DNA of 64,000 nucleotides from Clostridium bowmanii (GTDB lineage: Bacteria; Bacillota; Clostridia; Clostridiales; Clostridiaceae). The DNA is taken from the NCBI RefSeq assembly GCF_018861315.1, contig NZ_JAHLDL010000020.1:26903-90902 (forward strand), given 5' to 3'. Every line of letters starts with the position of its first letter. Within the stretch, counting starts at the first letter, position 1. The notes below the pieces were generated by a model. That model was given only the letters and a program-made list of their open reading frames with translations. It did no database searches and had not been told where the DNA came from. Below are positions 17,436-26,512 of this stretch, piece by piece. The position numbers and the translations under genes are program-made.

Positions 17436-18218
17436 ATGAAAGTAATAAAAAAATATTTAGAGACAAGAGAAGGCAACTACAGTTTTTACTTTGAAGAAAT
17501 AAATAGTGGGTATCTTTATGGTGTTAATGAAAACAAAGAAATGCTATCAGCTGGATGCATAAAATTGCCACTAGCCATTGCGCTACTTAAAGAAGTGGAA
17601 AATGGAAAAATAGAATTACAATCAAAAATTAAAATAGAAGCAGGGGATAAGACCCAGGGTTCAAATGGAATAATACATGAATTTTCAGCAAGCGAATATT
17701 CGATTCGCGATTTGTTAATAGCAATGCTTATACAAAGTGATAATACTGCAGCAAATAAAATTATTAATATTTTAAGTCTTAAGAGAATAGATGAATTGTT
17801 CAAAGAGATGGGACTTAAGAGCACAAATTTGAAAAGGATTACAACTGAGATTAAATTAGAACAGGAGGAATTAGAAAATACTACTTCTACTTCTGATTTA
17901 AGCAAGTGCTTTAAGTTATTATATCTAAAGCAATATTTAAACGAAGAAAATAGTAATTTGATTCTAAATATATTAAAAAAACAACAGACTACAAATAAGA
18001 TACCTTTTTACATTCCCAGGAATATTCAAGAGAGTATTGCAAACAAAGGTGGTAGTCTTGAAAATGTTGAAAATGATGCAGCTTTAATTATGATTCCAAA
18101 GGGGAATTTTATTTTTACAGTAATGGCCAGCAATTTACCTAACAATGTTTATGGAATTACCACCATATCTAGAGTGGGAAAGATGGTATGGGACATAATT
18201 GATAAAGATTGGAAATAA
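17436..18218 (+). CDS. Class A beta-lactamase-like protein lacking the catalytic serine
   Basis: The fold is that of class A beta-lactamase/serine hydrolases: SDN at 101-103 (QSDNTAANKI), a KTG-like KGG at 204-206, and a domain of the normal ~260 length. The SxxK motif, however, reads G40-C41-I42-K43, so the nucleophilic serine is glycine; the nearest serine (38) is out of register. No signal peptide is visible, so the protein is probably cytoplasmic. It may be a binding or regulatory pseudoenzyme. A hairpin of GGTAGATA/TATCTACC lies in the leader (about 17371-17411). AGGAGG precedes the ATG. Confidence 0.8.
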   Translation: MKVIKKYLETREGNYSFYFEEINSGYLYGVNENKEMLSAGCIKLPLAIALLKEVENGKIELQSKIKIEAGDKTQGSNGIIHEFSASEYSIRDLLIAMLIQSDNTAANKIINILSLKRIDELFKEMGLKSTNLKRITTEIKLEQEELENTTSTSDLSKCFKLLYLKQYLNEENSNLILNILKKQQTTNKIPFYIPRNIQESIANKGGSLENVENDAALIMIPKGNFIFTVMASNLPNNVYGITTISRVGKMVWDIIDKDWK

Positions 18219-18243
18219 AATAAGTATTCATAAAATTTTTCTA

Positions 18244-18443
18244 AGGCACCTGCGTGCCTTGCAAACGAACTAAAAACTTGAAATTGCATTAACAAATTCT
18301 AATCTTTTGCGAATATGAAATTCTCTATCGCTTACACTCGCCGTCCTGACAGGCTTACGAGAATTTTATATTCGAAAAAGAAGAATTTGTAAATGCAATT
18401 TCAATAGTTTTGTCGTTTCTTATTGCAAGTCACTTCGGAGCCT
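18244..18443. repeat. Imperfect palindromic repeat, family 2, full copy
   Basis: Two arms of about 85 bp are inverted copies of each other at roughly three-quarters identity by eye (shared cores: TTGAAATTGCATT, ACAAATTCT, CGAATAT, AAATTCTC), separated by about 30 bp. It sits between convergent genes. A half copy lies at 58479-58550 and a fragment at 52603-52640. Confidence 0.75.
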
Positions 18444-18576
18444 ACAGAAGATTTTCATTATATAAACTAGAAGACTGGAAGACTCATTATATACTATCTG
18501 ACACAGTCCTACATGCCCTTTATGTATAAATTATGTTTATGGATGTAAAAGGAGCTTGAATGATAAAACTAGGTAA

Positions 18577-19464
18577 CTAGTTTTTTTGTTTTTTTTCATA
18601 CTTAGTTATATTTGTACCATCGCTTATTAGGATAATGTCTTTATCTAAATCTGTTCTATAGATGATACAATTTAATTCTTTAAGTCCATCTAAAGTTTCT
18701 CTATTGGGGTGACCATAACTATTATAGGCTCCGCAGGATATTATTGCGATTTTTGGGGAGACATTATTTAAAAAATCCTGTGAGGTTGACGTATTGCTGC
18801 CGTGATGTGCAACTTTAAGCACATCAGCACTTATATCGTAATGTTTAGCTGAAATTTCATCCTCACTTAGTTTTTGTATATCACCTGTAAATAGGTAGGT
18901 TGAATTCTTATAAGATACTCTTATTGTGCAAGAGTAATTATTAGTATCTTTGTAGCTCGTTTTATTAGGTGATAACATAATACAGGTGGTATTGGGGCCT
19001 AAATCTAAAGTTATATTAGGTTTACATATATTTATTTTTAGGTCTTTACTTTTTAAAGCTATGATCATCTCTTCAAAGGATTGAGTGGTGGCGGTAATTT
19101 TGGGTGCGAAGAACTTATCTACTTTGAAGGTGTTAATTACACTAGCCATACCACCTATGTGATCGTCATGGGGATGAGTTGCAATTACATAGTCAAGTTT
19201 AGTAATATTATTGCTTTTTAAATACCGAATTACTTTTGATTTTGAATCGCTGGTACCGCTATCAATCAATAAATTTTTATTATTTACTTGAATAAGGATA
19301 CAATCACCCTGTCCTACATCAATAAAATGAGTGACCATATTATTTTCTAGGTTTATATTAGTTTTTATACTAGATTTATAGATTACAATTATACCTACAA
19401 CTATAGTTACAAAAGCTAAGAAAATGCAAATTGTGGTATATGTTATCCAGGTTTTCTTTGGCAT
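18577..19464 (-). CDS. ComEC/Rec2-like MBL-fold metallo-hydrolase, membrane-anchored
   Basis: A single N-terminal membrane segment (about 8-29) is followed by a metallo-beta-lactamase domain with HPHDDHIGG (HxHxDH metal site, about residue 97), a later TGDI element and AHHGSNTS. The order matches the soluble C-terminal domain of ComEC, here as a stand-alone protein facing outward. Such proteins are thought to be phosphodiesterases or nucleases; the substrate is not known. Convergent with the beta-lactamase-like gene, with repeat family 2 between. Confidence 0.87.
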   Translation of the reverse strand: MPKKTWITYTTICIFLAFVTIVVGIIVIYKSSIKTNINLENNMVTHFIDVGQGDCILIQVNNKNLLIDSGTSDSKSKVIRYLKSNNITKLDYVIATHPHDDHIGGMASVINTFKVDKFFAPKITATTQSFEEMIIALKSKDLKINICKPNITLDLGPNTTCIMLSPNKTSYKDTNNYSCTIRVSYKNSTYLFTGDIQKLSEDEISAKHYDISADVLKVAHHGSNTSTSQDFLNNVSPKIAIISCGAYNSYGHPNRETLDGLKELNCIIYRTDLDKDIILISDGTNITKYEKKQKN

Positions 19465-19590
19465 ATGATTAATCTCCTAAAGAATATTTGAAATATATAA
19501 GTGATTTTAACCAGTTATGTAAATTAAAATCAATTTTTAAGAAAAAATAGGTGCCTCTTATTTTAGTTTTCTATTATCTTAAGGAAAGAT

Positions 19591-19619
19591 TTGTAATAGG
19601 GCTTATTAACTAGTATAAT
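19591..19619 (+). promoter_or_regulatory. Promoter of plsC-like gene
   Basis: TTGTAA (19591-19596), 17-nt spacer, consensus TATAAT (19614-19619), 55 bp before the start codon. Confidence 0.6.
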
Positions 19620-19673
19620 AAATTCTAATGATTTAATTTTAAAATGATATATGAGAAAGGAATAGGTATATAT

Positions 19674-20402
19674 ATGAAAACCGTATATTTTTATTTTCGT
19701 CTTATTATTAATTTAATCGGGACGGGCTTTAAGGAAATAAAGCTAAATAGTTTAAAAAAGCATAAAACAGTGGAAGAGGCAGAAGAGTATGTGGCTCAGG
19801 TAGCTGATAAATGGGCTAATTTCGTACTTATGATTGCAGATTTAAATTTAACAGTGACAGGAAGAGAAAATATACCAAATGAACCTTGTTTGTTTGTGGG
19901 AAACCACCAAAGTAATTTTGATATACCGTCTATATTAGCTAATACAAATAGACTCACAGGGGCTGTTGCTAAAAAAGAAATGAAAAAAATACCAATTATG
20001 AGCTATTGGATGAGGCAAATTCATTCTGTATTTATGGACAGAGAAAATCCAAGAGAGGCCTTGAAAGCAATTGCTGAAGGGGTTGAAAATTTAAAGAATG
20101 GTTATTCTATGATTATTTTTCCAGAAGGTACTAGAAGCAGAAGTAATAATATGGGAGAATTTAAAAAAGGTAGTATGAGACTAGCAATAAAGGCAGGAGT
20201 GCCAATTGTACCTATAACATTTTATGATACTCATAAAGCAATGGAGGGTAATAATGGAAAGATTAGAAAGGCAAATGCTAAGCTTATAATTGATAAACCT
20301 ATATATATGAATAACATGTCAAAGGAAGAAAAAGCGGAAGTATCAGAAATGGTAAGAAATATAATCCAGACAAATTTAGATAAAGAAAATGAAAATAAGT
20401 AA
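19674..20402 (+). CDS. plsC: 1-acyl-sn-glycerol-3-phosphate acyltransferase
   Basis: It transfers an acyl chain to lysophosphatidic acid to form phosphatidic acid at the membrane. Motif I NHQSNFDIPS (catalytic NHx4D), motif II region around MDRENPREA, and motif III FPEGTRSRS are present, with the N-terminal hydrophobic stretch of the family. ATG 19674 is preferred; an ATG at 19644 has no ribosome site and would add an unusual leader. A strong bidirectional terminator follows. Confidence 0.93.
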   Translation: MKTVYFYFRLIINLIGTGFKEIKLNSLKKHKTVEEAEEYVAQVADKWANFVLMIADLNLTVTGRENIPNEPCLFVGNHQSNFDIPSILANTNRLTGAVAKKEMKKIPIMSYWMRQIHSVFMDRENPREALKAIAEGVENLKNGYSMIIFPEGTRSRSNNMGEFKKGSMRLAIKAGVPIVPITFYDTHKAMEGNNGKIRKANAKLIIDKPIYMNNMSKEEKAEVSEMVRNIIQTNLDKENENK

Positions 20403-20408
20403 ATAAAT

Positions 20409-20464
20409 AATTAAAGGGGCAGTTAAAGCAACACCGAGGTGATGATTTAACTGCCCCTTTAATT
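20409..20464. terminator. Bidirectional intrinsic terminator
   Basis: A perfect 19-bp stem (20409-20427 with 20446-20464) between convergent plsC and gapN. Confidence 0.9.
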
Positions 20465-20467
20465 ATG

Positions 20468-21916
20468 CTATGGATTTATTAGTAAGACTGTGGCTTTTGA
20501 TCTAGTCATAGCTTCAATACTATATTTTATACCTTGAGTACCCATACCAGAAGATTTTGTTCCAGAGAAAGGAAAATGGTCAGGGCCCCTTTCAGGTTTA
20601 TTGTTAATTTGAACGGTTCCTACATCTAATTGATTAGCAATATTGAAGGCATCATCTATATTTTTAGTATATACAGAAGTTTGAAGACCGTATTCAGATC
20701 TGTTAGCAATGATTATAGCCTCCTCAATATTTTTAACTCTAATTATTGGGAGTACTGGTCCAAAGGGTTCCTCCCAGGCTAGCCGCATGTCTGTAGTTAC
20801 ATTATCAAATAAGGTAGGGTATATTAGATTATTGATTCGTTTATTTCCACATAATAGTGTGGCACCATGATGCAAGGCATCATCTATGAGTTCTTGAACA
20901 TAGTCTGCAGCACTATTATCTATAAGTGGAGTTACTTCGCAATCATCTTGTGGGGCACCTACCTTTAATAATTTTATATTTTTCATTAATTCAATAATGA
21001 GGCTGTCTGCAACATCATTAATAACTAGAATTCTTTTAACTGCGGTGCATCTTTGCCCAGAATAGCTAAAGGCACCAGCAACAATATCTTTTCCAGCACT
21101 TTCAATATCAGCATCACAGAGGACTATAGCAGCATCTTTGCCACCAAGCTCCATAATCATAGGTACCATACCGGCAATTACAGCAATATGTTTTCCTACT
21201 TCCGTACTTCCAGTAAAGTTAATAAAATTAATATCCTTGTGGGTTACTAAATAATCACCTATTTCAGAGCCTCTACCTGTTATTGTGTTTAAAACTCCAT
21301 GTGGAACACCGGCTTCATGAAAAATTGCAGCCAGATGGAGTGCACTGATAGCTCCTTGAGTAGAGGGCTTTAAAATTACACTATTCCCACCAATAAGGGC
21401 TGGGGCTATTTTAGAGGCAGAAAGATTAATGGGATAGTTAAAAGGCGAAATTGCTAGAACAATGCCTACTGGTACTTTGGTGACAAAGGATATTTTGTTT
21501 TTCTTAAAACCAGGGAAATTATCTGCACCTATAGTTTCACCTTCTAAATTTTTTCCAGCATCTGCAGTAAATCTAATAAAGTCTGCGGTTCTTTTTATCT
21601 CAGCATCGCAGGAGTGTTTATCTTTTGCAATTTCATTTTGCATGATGACTGATAAGTAATCAACATTTTCATCAAGTAGTGCAGCACATTTATGCAAAAT
21701 CGACGCACGAGAGCTAATTGCCATGTTTGCCCAATCCTTTTGAGAAGCTTTTGAATTTGCAATAACTAAATTAGCCTCATCTTTACTCATAGCAGGGATG
21801 GTGCCTACTAAATTGTTGTCAACTGGAGAAAAAACATCTATAGTATTAGTTGATGCAACCCAATCTCCATTAAATAAATTTTTGTATATTTTATCTTCGC
21901 ACATACTATGGAACAA
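20468..21916 (-). CDS. gapN: Non-phosphorylating NADP-dependent glyceraldehyde-3-phosphate dehydrogenase
   Basis: It oxidises glyceraldehyde 3-phosphate straight to 3-phosphoglycerate, making NADPH and bypassing one ATP step. The aldehyde-dehydrogenase core shows SPFNYPINLSASKIAPAL, the Glu in MELGGKDAAIVL and the catalytic Cys in YSGQRCTAVKR; the segments TITGRGSEIGDY, LAWEEPFGPVLPIIRV and GIKYSIEAMT closely follow streptococcal GapN as I recall it. TTG at 21916 is chosen because GAGGTG lies 7 nt upstream; ATG 21904 is an alternative. The gene's frame runs further upstream but without start signals. Confidence 0.92.
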   Translation of the reverse strand: MFHSMCEDKIYKNLFNGDWVASTNTIDVFSPVDNNLVGTIPAMSKDEANLVIANSKASQKDWANMAISSRASILHKCAALLDENVDYLSVIMQNEIAKDKHSCDAEIKRTADFIRFTADAGKNLEGETIGADNFPGFKKNKISFVTKVPVGIVLAISPFNYPINLSASKIAPALIGGNSVILKPSTQGAISALHLAAIFHEAGVPHGVLNTITGRGSEIGDYLVTHKDINFINFTGSTEVGKHIAVIAGMVPMIMELGGKDAAIVLCDADIESAGKDIVAGAFSYSGQRCTAVKRILVINDVADSLIIELMKNIKLLKVGAPQDDCEVTPLIDNSAADYVQELIDDALHHGATLLCGNKRINNLIYPTLFDNVTTDMRLAWEEPFGPVLPIIRVKNIEEAIIIANRSEYGLQTSVYTKNIDDAFNIANQLDVGTVQINNKPERGPDHFPFSGTKSSGMGTQGIKYSIEAMTRSKATVLLINP

Positions 21917-22069
21917 TATAAAACACCTCGCTTTAAAATTGTATGCTAGGTAGGATGAAATGAATAACAAGCATAAACTTGCTATTTATTTGTTTGTACC
22001 TCATTATAGTATTGACGAAAGATAAATATATTATTGATTATATTAGTTATATATCATCTATGGAAATAA

Positions 22070-22378
22070 TTAATCGTGTCTTTTAGTTAAGAGTTCTTGA
22101 ATTATAGATATTTTAGACTGAATTACTTTATTTTTACTTTCTAGTTTTAATATATTACTTTTGGATTCACTGTTTTTATTTTTTAAAATTTTTAAAGTTT
22201 CTTGTAAAGACTTGTTTATGTCAATTTTTTCACTGATAATTGGGTTATATAATTTGTTTAATGTAGAATGCTTATTGATCAAAAACTTTGTATCATTATA
22301 AAATTCAATTAGATATGATTTGTTTTTTTTACACATATATTTTAAACTGGAAATAATCCAGTCTATAAACTTATTCAT
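22070..22378 (-). CDS. Hypothetical coiled-coil protein (102 aa)
   Basis: The product is lysine- and asparagine-rich, with a hydrophobic/aromatic N-terminus (FIDWIISSLKYMCKK) and a heptad-like C-terminal half suggesting coiled coil. GAGGTGATT lies directly before the ATG, supporting a real gene. No family is recognised. It is divergent from the next gene, with only 57 bp between their starts. Confidence 0.65.
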   Translation of the reverse strand: MNKFIDWIISSLKYMCKKNKSYLIEFYNDTKFLINKHSTLNKLYNPIISEKIDINKSLQETLKILKNKNSESKSNILKLESKNKVIQSKISIIQELLTKRHD

Positions 22379-22435
22379 ATAATCACCTCGATTATATTCT
22401 ACCTAATGAATACTAGGAAAGGCAAGGTAAAGTTA

Positions 22436-22876
22436 ATGGATAAAAGTGGTAATGACTATTATTTAGAGAAAATTAAAAATAAAACTATTAAGCTGGATCA
22501 AAAAAAGAGTCAGTATGAAGTAGAAATAATGCAGCAAAACAATTTATTAGAACATAATAATTATGCTATGCAAAACTTGAAGTGTGAGAACGATGTGTTA
22601 TGTGATGAGTATAATAGTCTAATAAGATTACTTCATGAACAGGGAATAATTTTTGAAATGATTTTTAATAAATATACTCCTCACCAGTGGGAAAATCTAT
22701 TTATAATAAAAAACTCTAAAGGGTATGAAATTCAAACTAAATCAGGTAGTGTTCTAAGGATGTTAGATGAAAAATTTTCGAAGATCATACAAGATATAGA
22801 CCAAAAAGATACCTACAGTTTAATTGTAATAAGGGTTACAGATAAAACTGCTTTGGTTCAGTTAAGATTTAATTAA
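22436..22876 (+). CDS. Hypothetical protein with N-terminal coiled coil (146 aa)
   Basis: Residues about 5-75 look like a coiled coil (KIKNKTIKLDQKKSQYEVEI...), followed by a small alpha/beta C-terminal domain ending TYSLIVIRVTDKTALVQLRFN. Not recognised. ATG 22436 is preferred (AAGG 8 nt upstream) over ATG 22406, which has no ribosome site. Shared divergent promoter region with the 22070-22378 gene suggests a functional pair. Confidence 0.65.
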   Translation: MDKSGNDYYLEKIKNKTIKLDQKKSQYEVEIMQQNNLLEHNNYAMQNLKCENDVLCDEYNSLIRLLHEQGIIFEMIFNKYTPHQWENLFIIKNSKGYEIQTKSGSVLRMLDEKFSKIIQDIDQKDTYSLIVIRVTDKTALVQLRFN

Positions 22877-22889
22877 AAATAAAATAAGA

Positions 22890-22945
22890 AGTTCTGAAGC
22901 TTGCTCAAATGTATTATACGTAATATATACTTTTTTTTGCGTATA
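22890..22945 (+). repeat. Palindromic repeat family 1, half-copy
   Basis: This segment matches the right arm of the copies at 44873-45116 and (inverted) 39841-40040: AGTTCT-AAGCTTGCT, then ATTATACGTAATATATA, T-run, GCGTATA. The left arm is absent. It lies between convergent genes. Confidence 0.75.
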
Positions 22946-23016
22946 AAAAGATTTATATTTTAATTTACACTATAAGAAAGTTATTCACATTATTTTATGC
23001 AAGCTGTTTCGTAACT

Positions 23017-23058
23017 AATAAAAAGAAGCTGAATTTGAAATCTCAGCTTCTTTTTATT
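23017..23058. terminator. Bidirectional intrinsic terminator
   Basis: A perfect 16-bp stem (23017-23032 with 23043-23058) with A-run and T-run flanks, between convergent genes. Confidence 0.9.
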
Positions 23059-23082
23059 GTGCTTTGCACATTTATATTGAAA

Positions 23083-23304
23083 TTATCTAACCTCAGTTGT
23101 ATCTCTGTCTGTACCCCTATCTCTTCCTAAAAAAGATAGTGAATATAGACCACAAATGCCTACTAGAGCAAATATGATTCTAGTAAATGCTGTGCCAGTA
23201 CCAAATAAGCTTGATACTAGGTCAAATCGGAAAAATCCAATTAATCCCCAATTTATTGCTCCAATAATAACTAATACTAGTGCAGTAATATCTAATGCTT
23301 TCAA
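23083..23304 (-). CDS. DUF378 small membrane protein (73 aa)
   Basis: Two hydrophobic segments with the family's LVIIGAINWGLIGFF motif and a charged, Arg/Asp-rich tail. DUF378 proteins are short membrane proteins of unknown function. TTG 23304 is chosen because GGAG lies 9 nt upstream and the resulting MKALDITALVLV start fits the family; an ATG three codons earlier abuts the ribosome site. Confidence 0.88.
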   Translation of the reverse strand: MKALDITALVLVIIGAINWGLIGFFRFDLVSSLFGTGTAFTRIIFALVGICGLYSLSFLGRDRGTDRDTTEVR

Positions 23305-23443
23305 CGTATACATCTCCTTTTTAATAAGTTTTCAGTATTATTGTTTGCAATTTTCGAGAAATTATTACTATATTATTAAAAAAATTAATTAATTATTAAA
23401 AAATTTAATAAACCACGAAATAATATGAAAAATATCTAGGAAA

Positions 23444-23827
23444 TTATTTAATTTCTCCATGTATTTCGTAGTGGGTTATTTCTTCTACATTATTGGTTTC
23501 ATCAACAAATACTACTGTAGGCTTAAATTTTCTAGCTTCTTCTTCATGAATTTGGCAATAAGTCATAATTATTATTTTATCTCCAGGTTGCACACATCTT
23601 GCAGCGGCACCATTTATACACATAACTCCACTATCAGATTCTCCGGCAATGGCATAGGTCTCAAATCTTTCTCCGTTGTCGATATCAACTATTTGAACCT
23701 TTTCATATTCTAGGATGTGTGCATTGTCCATTAGTGATTTATCGATAGTTATGCTTCCTACATAGTTTAATTTTGCTTCTGTAATAGTGGCTCTGTGTAT
23801 TTTAGATTTTAACATAGTTATTATCAA
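23444..23827 (-). CDS. panD: Aspartate 1-decarboxylase
   Basis: It makes beta-alanine from aspartate for pantothenate synthesis. The proenzyme self-cleaves between Gly24 and Ser25 (NYVG-SITID), making the pyruvoyl group; with the TTG start at 23827 these residues get the same numbers as in E. coli PanD, and AGGAGG lies 8 nt before it. The conserved Tyr (ETYAI) and NGAAAR are present. Last gene of the pan operon, separated from panC by a perfect hairpin. Confidence 0.96.
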   Translation of the reverse strand: MIITMLKSKIHRATITEAKLNYVGSITIDKSLMDNAHILEYEKVQIVDIDNGERFETYAIAGESDSGVMCINGAAARCVQPGDKIIIMTYCQIHEEEARKFKPTVVFVDETNNVEEITHYEIHGEIK

Positions 23828-23849
23828 TTGTTGACCCTCCTGTATTCCT

Positions 23850-23888
23850 CAGGGGTACATAACAGTTATTAACTGTTATGTACCCCTG
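23850..23888. repeat. Perfect hairpin between panC and panD
   Basis: An 18-bp perfect inverted repeat (23850-23867 with 23871-23888) with a 3-nt loop. Its T-run is on the plus strand, antisense to the operon, so it need not terminate panD. Sequence resembles hairpins at 44983-45015 and 45159-45193. Confidence 0.85.
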
Positions 23889-23894
23889 ATTTTT

Positions 23895-24755
23895 TTATTT
23901 TGATTGCCATATAAAATTATCTATTAATCTTGTTTTGCCAATATAAACTGCGATAGCAACAAGGACAGGTTTATCAATAAGGTCTATAGCGGTAAGTGAT
24001 AGGGCATCTACAACTTCTATATAATCAATTTTAGCTAAAACTTCACTTTGAATTTGTTTTTTTATGGTTTCCGTTAAATTCTCAGCAGATTTTTCATGGG
24101 TCAATAAAAGTTCTTTAGCACTATTTAAGCTTTTGTTTAGAATTAATGCCGCGGTTCTTTCATCCGTTGATAAATAATTATTACGTGAACTTTTTGCAAG
24201 TCCATCAGCTTCTCGTACAATAGGGCAACCTATAATTTCTATAGGAAAATTTAAATCTCTAACCATTCGTTTTATTACAGCTAACTGCTGCGCATCTTTT
24301 TCTCCAAAATAAGCTTTATCAGCGCAAACTATATTAAAAAGTTTTGAAACTACAGTGCATACACCGTTAAAATGACCAGGTCTTTTAGCACCACATAAGC
24401 CGTTTGTGAGCCCATTTACACTGACATTTGTTTGAGCATCCACATAATACATTTCTGAGGCTTCTGGAGCAAAGATTAAATTGGCGCCTGCACCTTCACA
24501 TAGAATTTTATCTCTATCTAAATCTCTTGGGTAAGATGCTAAATCTTCACTAGGACCGAATTGTATAGGATTTACAAATATACTTACCACAACTTTTTGA
24601 TTTTCATTTGCAGCACGTTTTATAAGACTAACGTGTCCTTCATGTAAATATCCCATAGTAGGAACTAAGGCAATGCTATACCCTTCTTTTTTCCAAGAGT
24701 TTACCTGACTTCTAACTTCTTCAATAGTTTTTGCAATATTCATTTTTGGGGGCAT
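23895..24755 (-). CDS. panC: Pantothenate synthetase
   Basis: It joins pantoate and beta-alanine using ATP. The N-terminal Rossmann-like domain has PTMGYLHEGHVSLIKRA (HIGH-like), VVSIFVNPIQFGPSEDL, and later FGEKDAQQLAVIKRMVRDL and SSRNNYLS. 286 residues is usual. The start is uncertain: ATG 24755 or ATG 24743, neither with a good ribosome site, so coupling to panB translation is possible. Confidence 0.96.
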   Translation of the reverse strand: MPPKMNIAKTIEEVRSQVNSWKKEGYSIALVPTMGYLHEGHVSLIKRAANENQKVVVSIFVNPIQFGPSEDLASYPRDLDRDKILCEGAGANLIFAPEASEMYYVDAQTNVSVNGLTNGLCGAKRPGHFNGVCTVVSKLFNIVCADKAYFGEKDAQQLAVIKRMVRDLNFPIEIIGCPIVREADGLAKSSRNNYLSTDERTAALILNKSLNSAKELLLTHEKSAENLTETIKKQIQSEVLAKIDYIEVVDALSLTAIDLIDKPVLVAIAVYIGKTRLIDNFIWQSK

Positions 24756-24805
24756 TTTAAGATGTAATTATATATACACTATTAATGCCACGTTCACTTC
24801 CTTTT

Positions 24806-25633
24806 CTAATATAATTTGTTTAAAATTTCATCGTCTATTTTAAAACAGTGTTCTATGCTTGGGAAAGTTCCTTCAGTTACTTCTTTAACATATGATTTAA
24901 ATCCATCTCTCATAAGGTCTCCAACATTTGCAAAGTTTTTTGCAAACTTAGGTTTGAGGTCTGAGAACATATTAAGCATATCTTGATACACTAAAATTTG
25001 TCCATCACAGCCACCACCAGCACCTATTCCAATAGTTGGTATAGATATTTCCTTTGATATAATATCAGCCAGTTTAGAGGGTATACATTCGAGTACAATA
25101 GCAAAGGCACCTGCAGCTTCTATTTTTTTAGCATCCTCTATAAGTTTTTTAGCATGGATCATATCCTTACCTTGAACTTTAAAGCCGCCAAACATATTAA
25201 CAGATTGAGGAGTTAAACCAATATGACCCATTACAGGTATTTGAGCATCCACTATAGCTTGAATTTGTGGGCAAACTATGGCGCCACCTTCGAGTTTTAC
25301 TGCCTGAGCTCCAGCTTCTTGTACAAATCTTCCAGCATTTTTCACTGCATCATATAGTGAGGTTTGATAAGACATAAAAGGCATATCACCAATTACAAGG
25401 GCATTTGTAGTACCTCTAGCAACGGCTTTAGTATGATGTATCATATCATCCATTGTTACACTTAAGGTGTCCTTGTAGCCAAGGCAAACCATGCCTAGGG
25501 AGTCTCCTACTAAAATGCCATTAACACCACATTCATCAATGAGTTTCGCCATGGAGTAATCATAGGCTGTAAGCATTGTTAATTTTTTGCCTGATTTTTT
25601 TGCAGATATAAAGGTTAAAATAGAATTTTTCAA
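24806..25633 (-). CDS. panB: 3-methyl-2-oxobutanoate hydroxymethyltransferase
   Basis: It makes ketopantoate from ketoisovalerate and methylene-tetrahydrofolate. Family motifs: [76 protein letters not shown] start at 25633 with AGGAGGAG upstream. It overlaps nothing and starts 3 bp after the stop of the preceding DUF2520 gene. Confidence 0.97.
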   Translation of the reverse strand: MKNSILTFISAKKSGKKLTMLTAYDYSMAKLIDECGVNGILVGDSLGMVCLGYKDTLSVTMDDMIHHTKAVARGTTNALVIGDMPFMSYQTSLYDAVKNAGRFVQEAGAQAVKLEGGAIVCPQIQAIVDAQIPVMGHIGLTPQSVNMFGGFKVQGKDMIHAKKLIEDAKKIEAAGAFAIVLECIPSKLADIISKEISIPTIGIGAGGGCDGQILVYQDMLNMFSDLKPKFAKNFANVGDLMRDGFKSYVKEVTEGTFPSIEHCFKIDDEILNKLY

Positions 25634-25636
25634 TTG

Positions 25637-26488
25637 TTACTCCTCCTGCATTTTTAAATATTCTTCAAGCTTGTTATAATCTCTTTCGCTATGTTTTTTT
25701 TCTGATAAGTGTAGTAGGTTTAGTGATAAATTTTTATACATGGGGGCATCATATTTAGGAATAGAATCTATATGATGCTTCACTGTTTCTAAATCATTTC
25801 TTTCAACGGGACCAGTTAAAGCACTAATAAAGCCATTTTCTTTTATATTATCAATGTTATTTTGGATTAATGGCAATAATGCCTCTAGAGCATCATTTTC
25901 ACTAAGTCCACATTGACTTAGGTAACTACAACCGGTATTAATTAAAGATAAAACTAAATTAGATACTGTGACACTAGCCAAGTGGTAAAGCACTTTATTA
26001 TCTTTGTTAATAACAAGTGATTTATTACCTAAAGAGTTAATGAAATCTTTAAGCTCATGTATATGTATGTCTGGTCCTTCAATAGAGAAATAAGCGTTTT
26101 GCATACTTTTATAGGAGTTATATTTATCAGAAAATGCGAAAATAGGGTGAATTGAATATGCGAATGCATCCGAATTGTTTATATCTAAAAAATTGCTAGA
26201 AGTTAAGGAACCACTAGTATGACATATTATTTTATTAGTTAAATCTAAATTTGCTAATCTCTGCAGTACGTCATGAATGAAATCATCAGGAGTAGTAATA
26301 AAAATTAGTGAACTATCCCGTGTTAAATCATCAATGTTTTCATAAGCTCTTGAATTAGTAAACACAGATGCATCTATAGCATCTTCGTAAAATTTACTAT
26401 AGTATCCAGATAAACTTATTCCTTTGGATGAAAAATATTTTCCAAGAGAAAAACCTACCTTTCCACATCCAATAAAGCCGATAACCAT
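25637..26488 (-). CDS. Rossmann-fold/DUF2520 protein, probable alternative ketopantoate reductase
   Basis: Residues 1-120 form an NAD(P)-binding fold starting MVIGFIGCGKVGFSLG (GxGxxG variant); the C-terminal part is the helical DUF2520 domain (NKVLYHLASVTVSNLVLSL ... LTGPVERND). It heads the panB-panC-panD operon, which has no panE/ilvC visible. PanG-type ketopantoate reductases of Francisella and some Firmicutes have this type of architecture as I recall it, so the reduction of ketopantoate to pantoate is a reasonable inference. ATG 26488 has GGAGG just upstream; the longer frame does not. Confidence 0.8.
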   Translation of the reverse strand: MVIGFIGCGKVGFSLGKYFSSKGISLSGYYSKFYEDAIDASVFTNSRAYENIDDLTRDSSLIFITTPDDFIHDVLQRLANLDLTNKIICHTSGSLTSSNFLDINNSDAFAYSIHPIFAFSDKYNSYKSMQNAYFSIEGPDIHIHELKDFINSLGNKSLVINKDNKVLYHLASVTVSNLVLSLINTGCSYLSQCGLSENDALEALLPLIQNNIDNIKENGFISALTGPVERNDLETVKHHIDSIPKYDAPMYKNLSLNLLHLSEKKHSERDYNKLEEYLKMQEE

Positions 26489-26512
26489 AATATCGCCTCC
26501 AATGCAATACAG

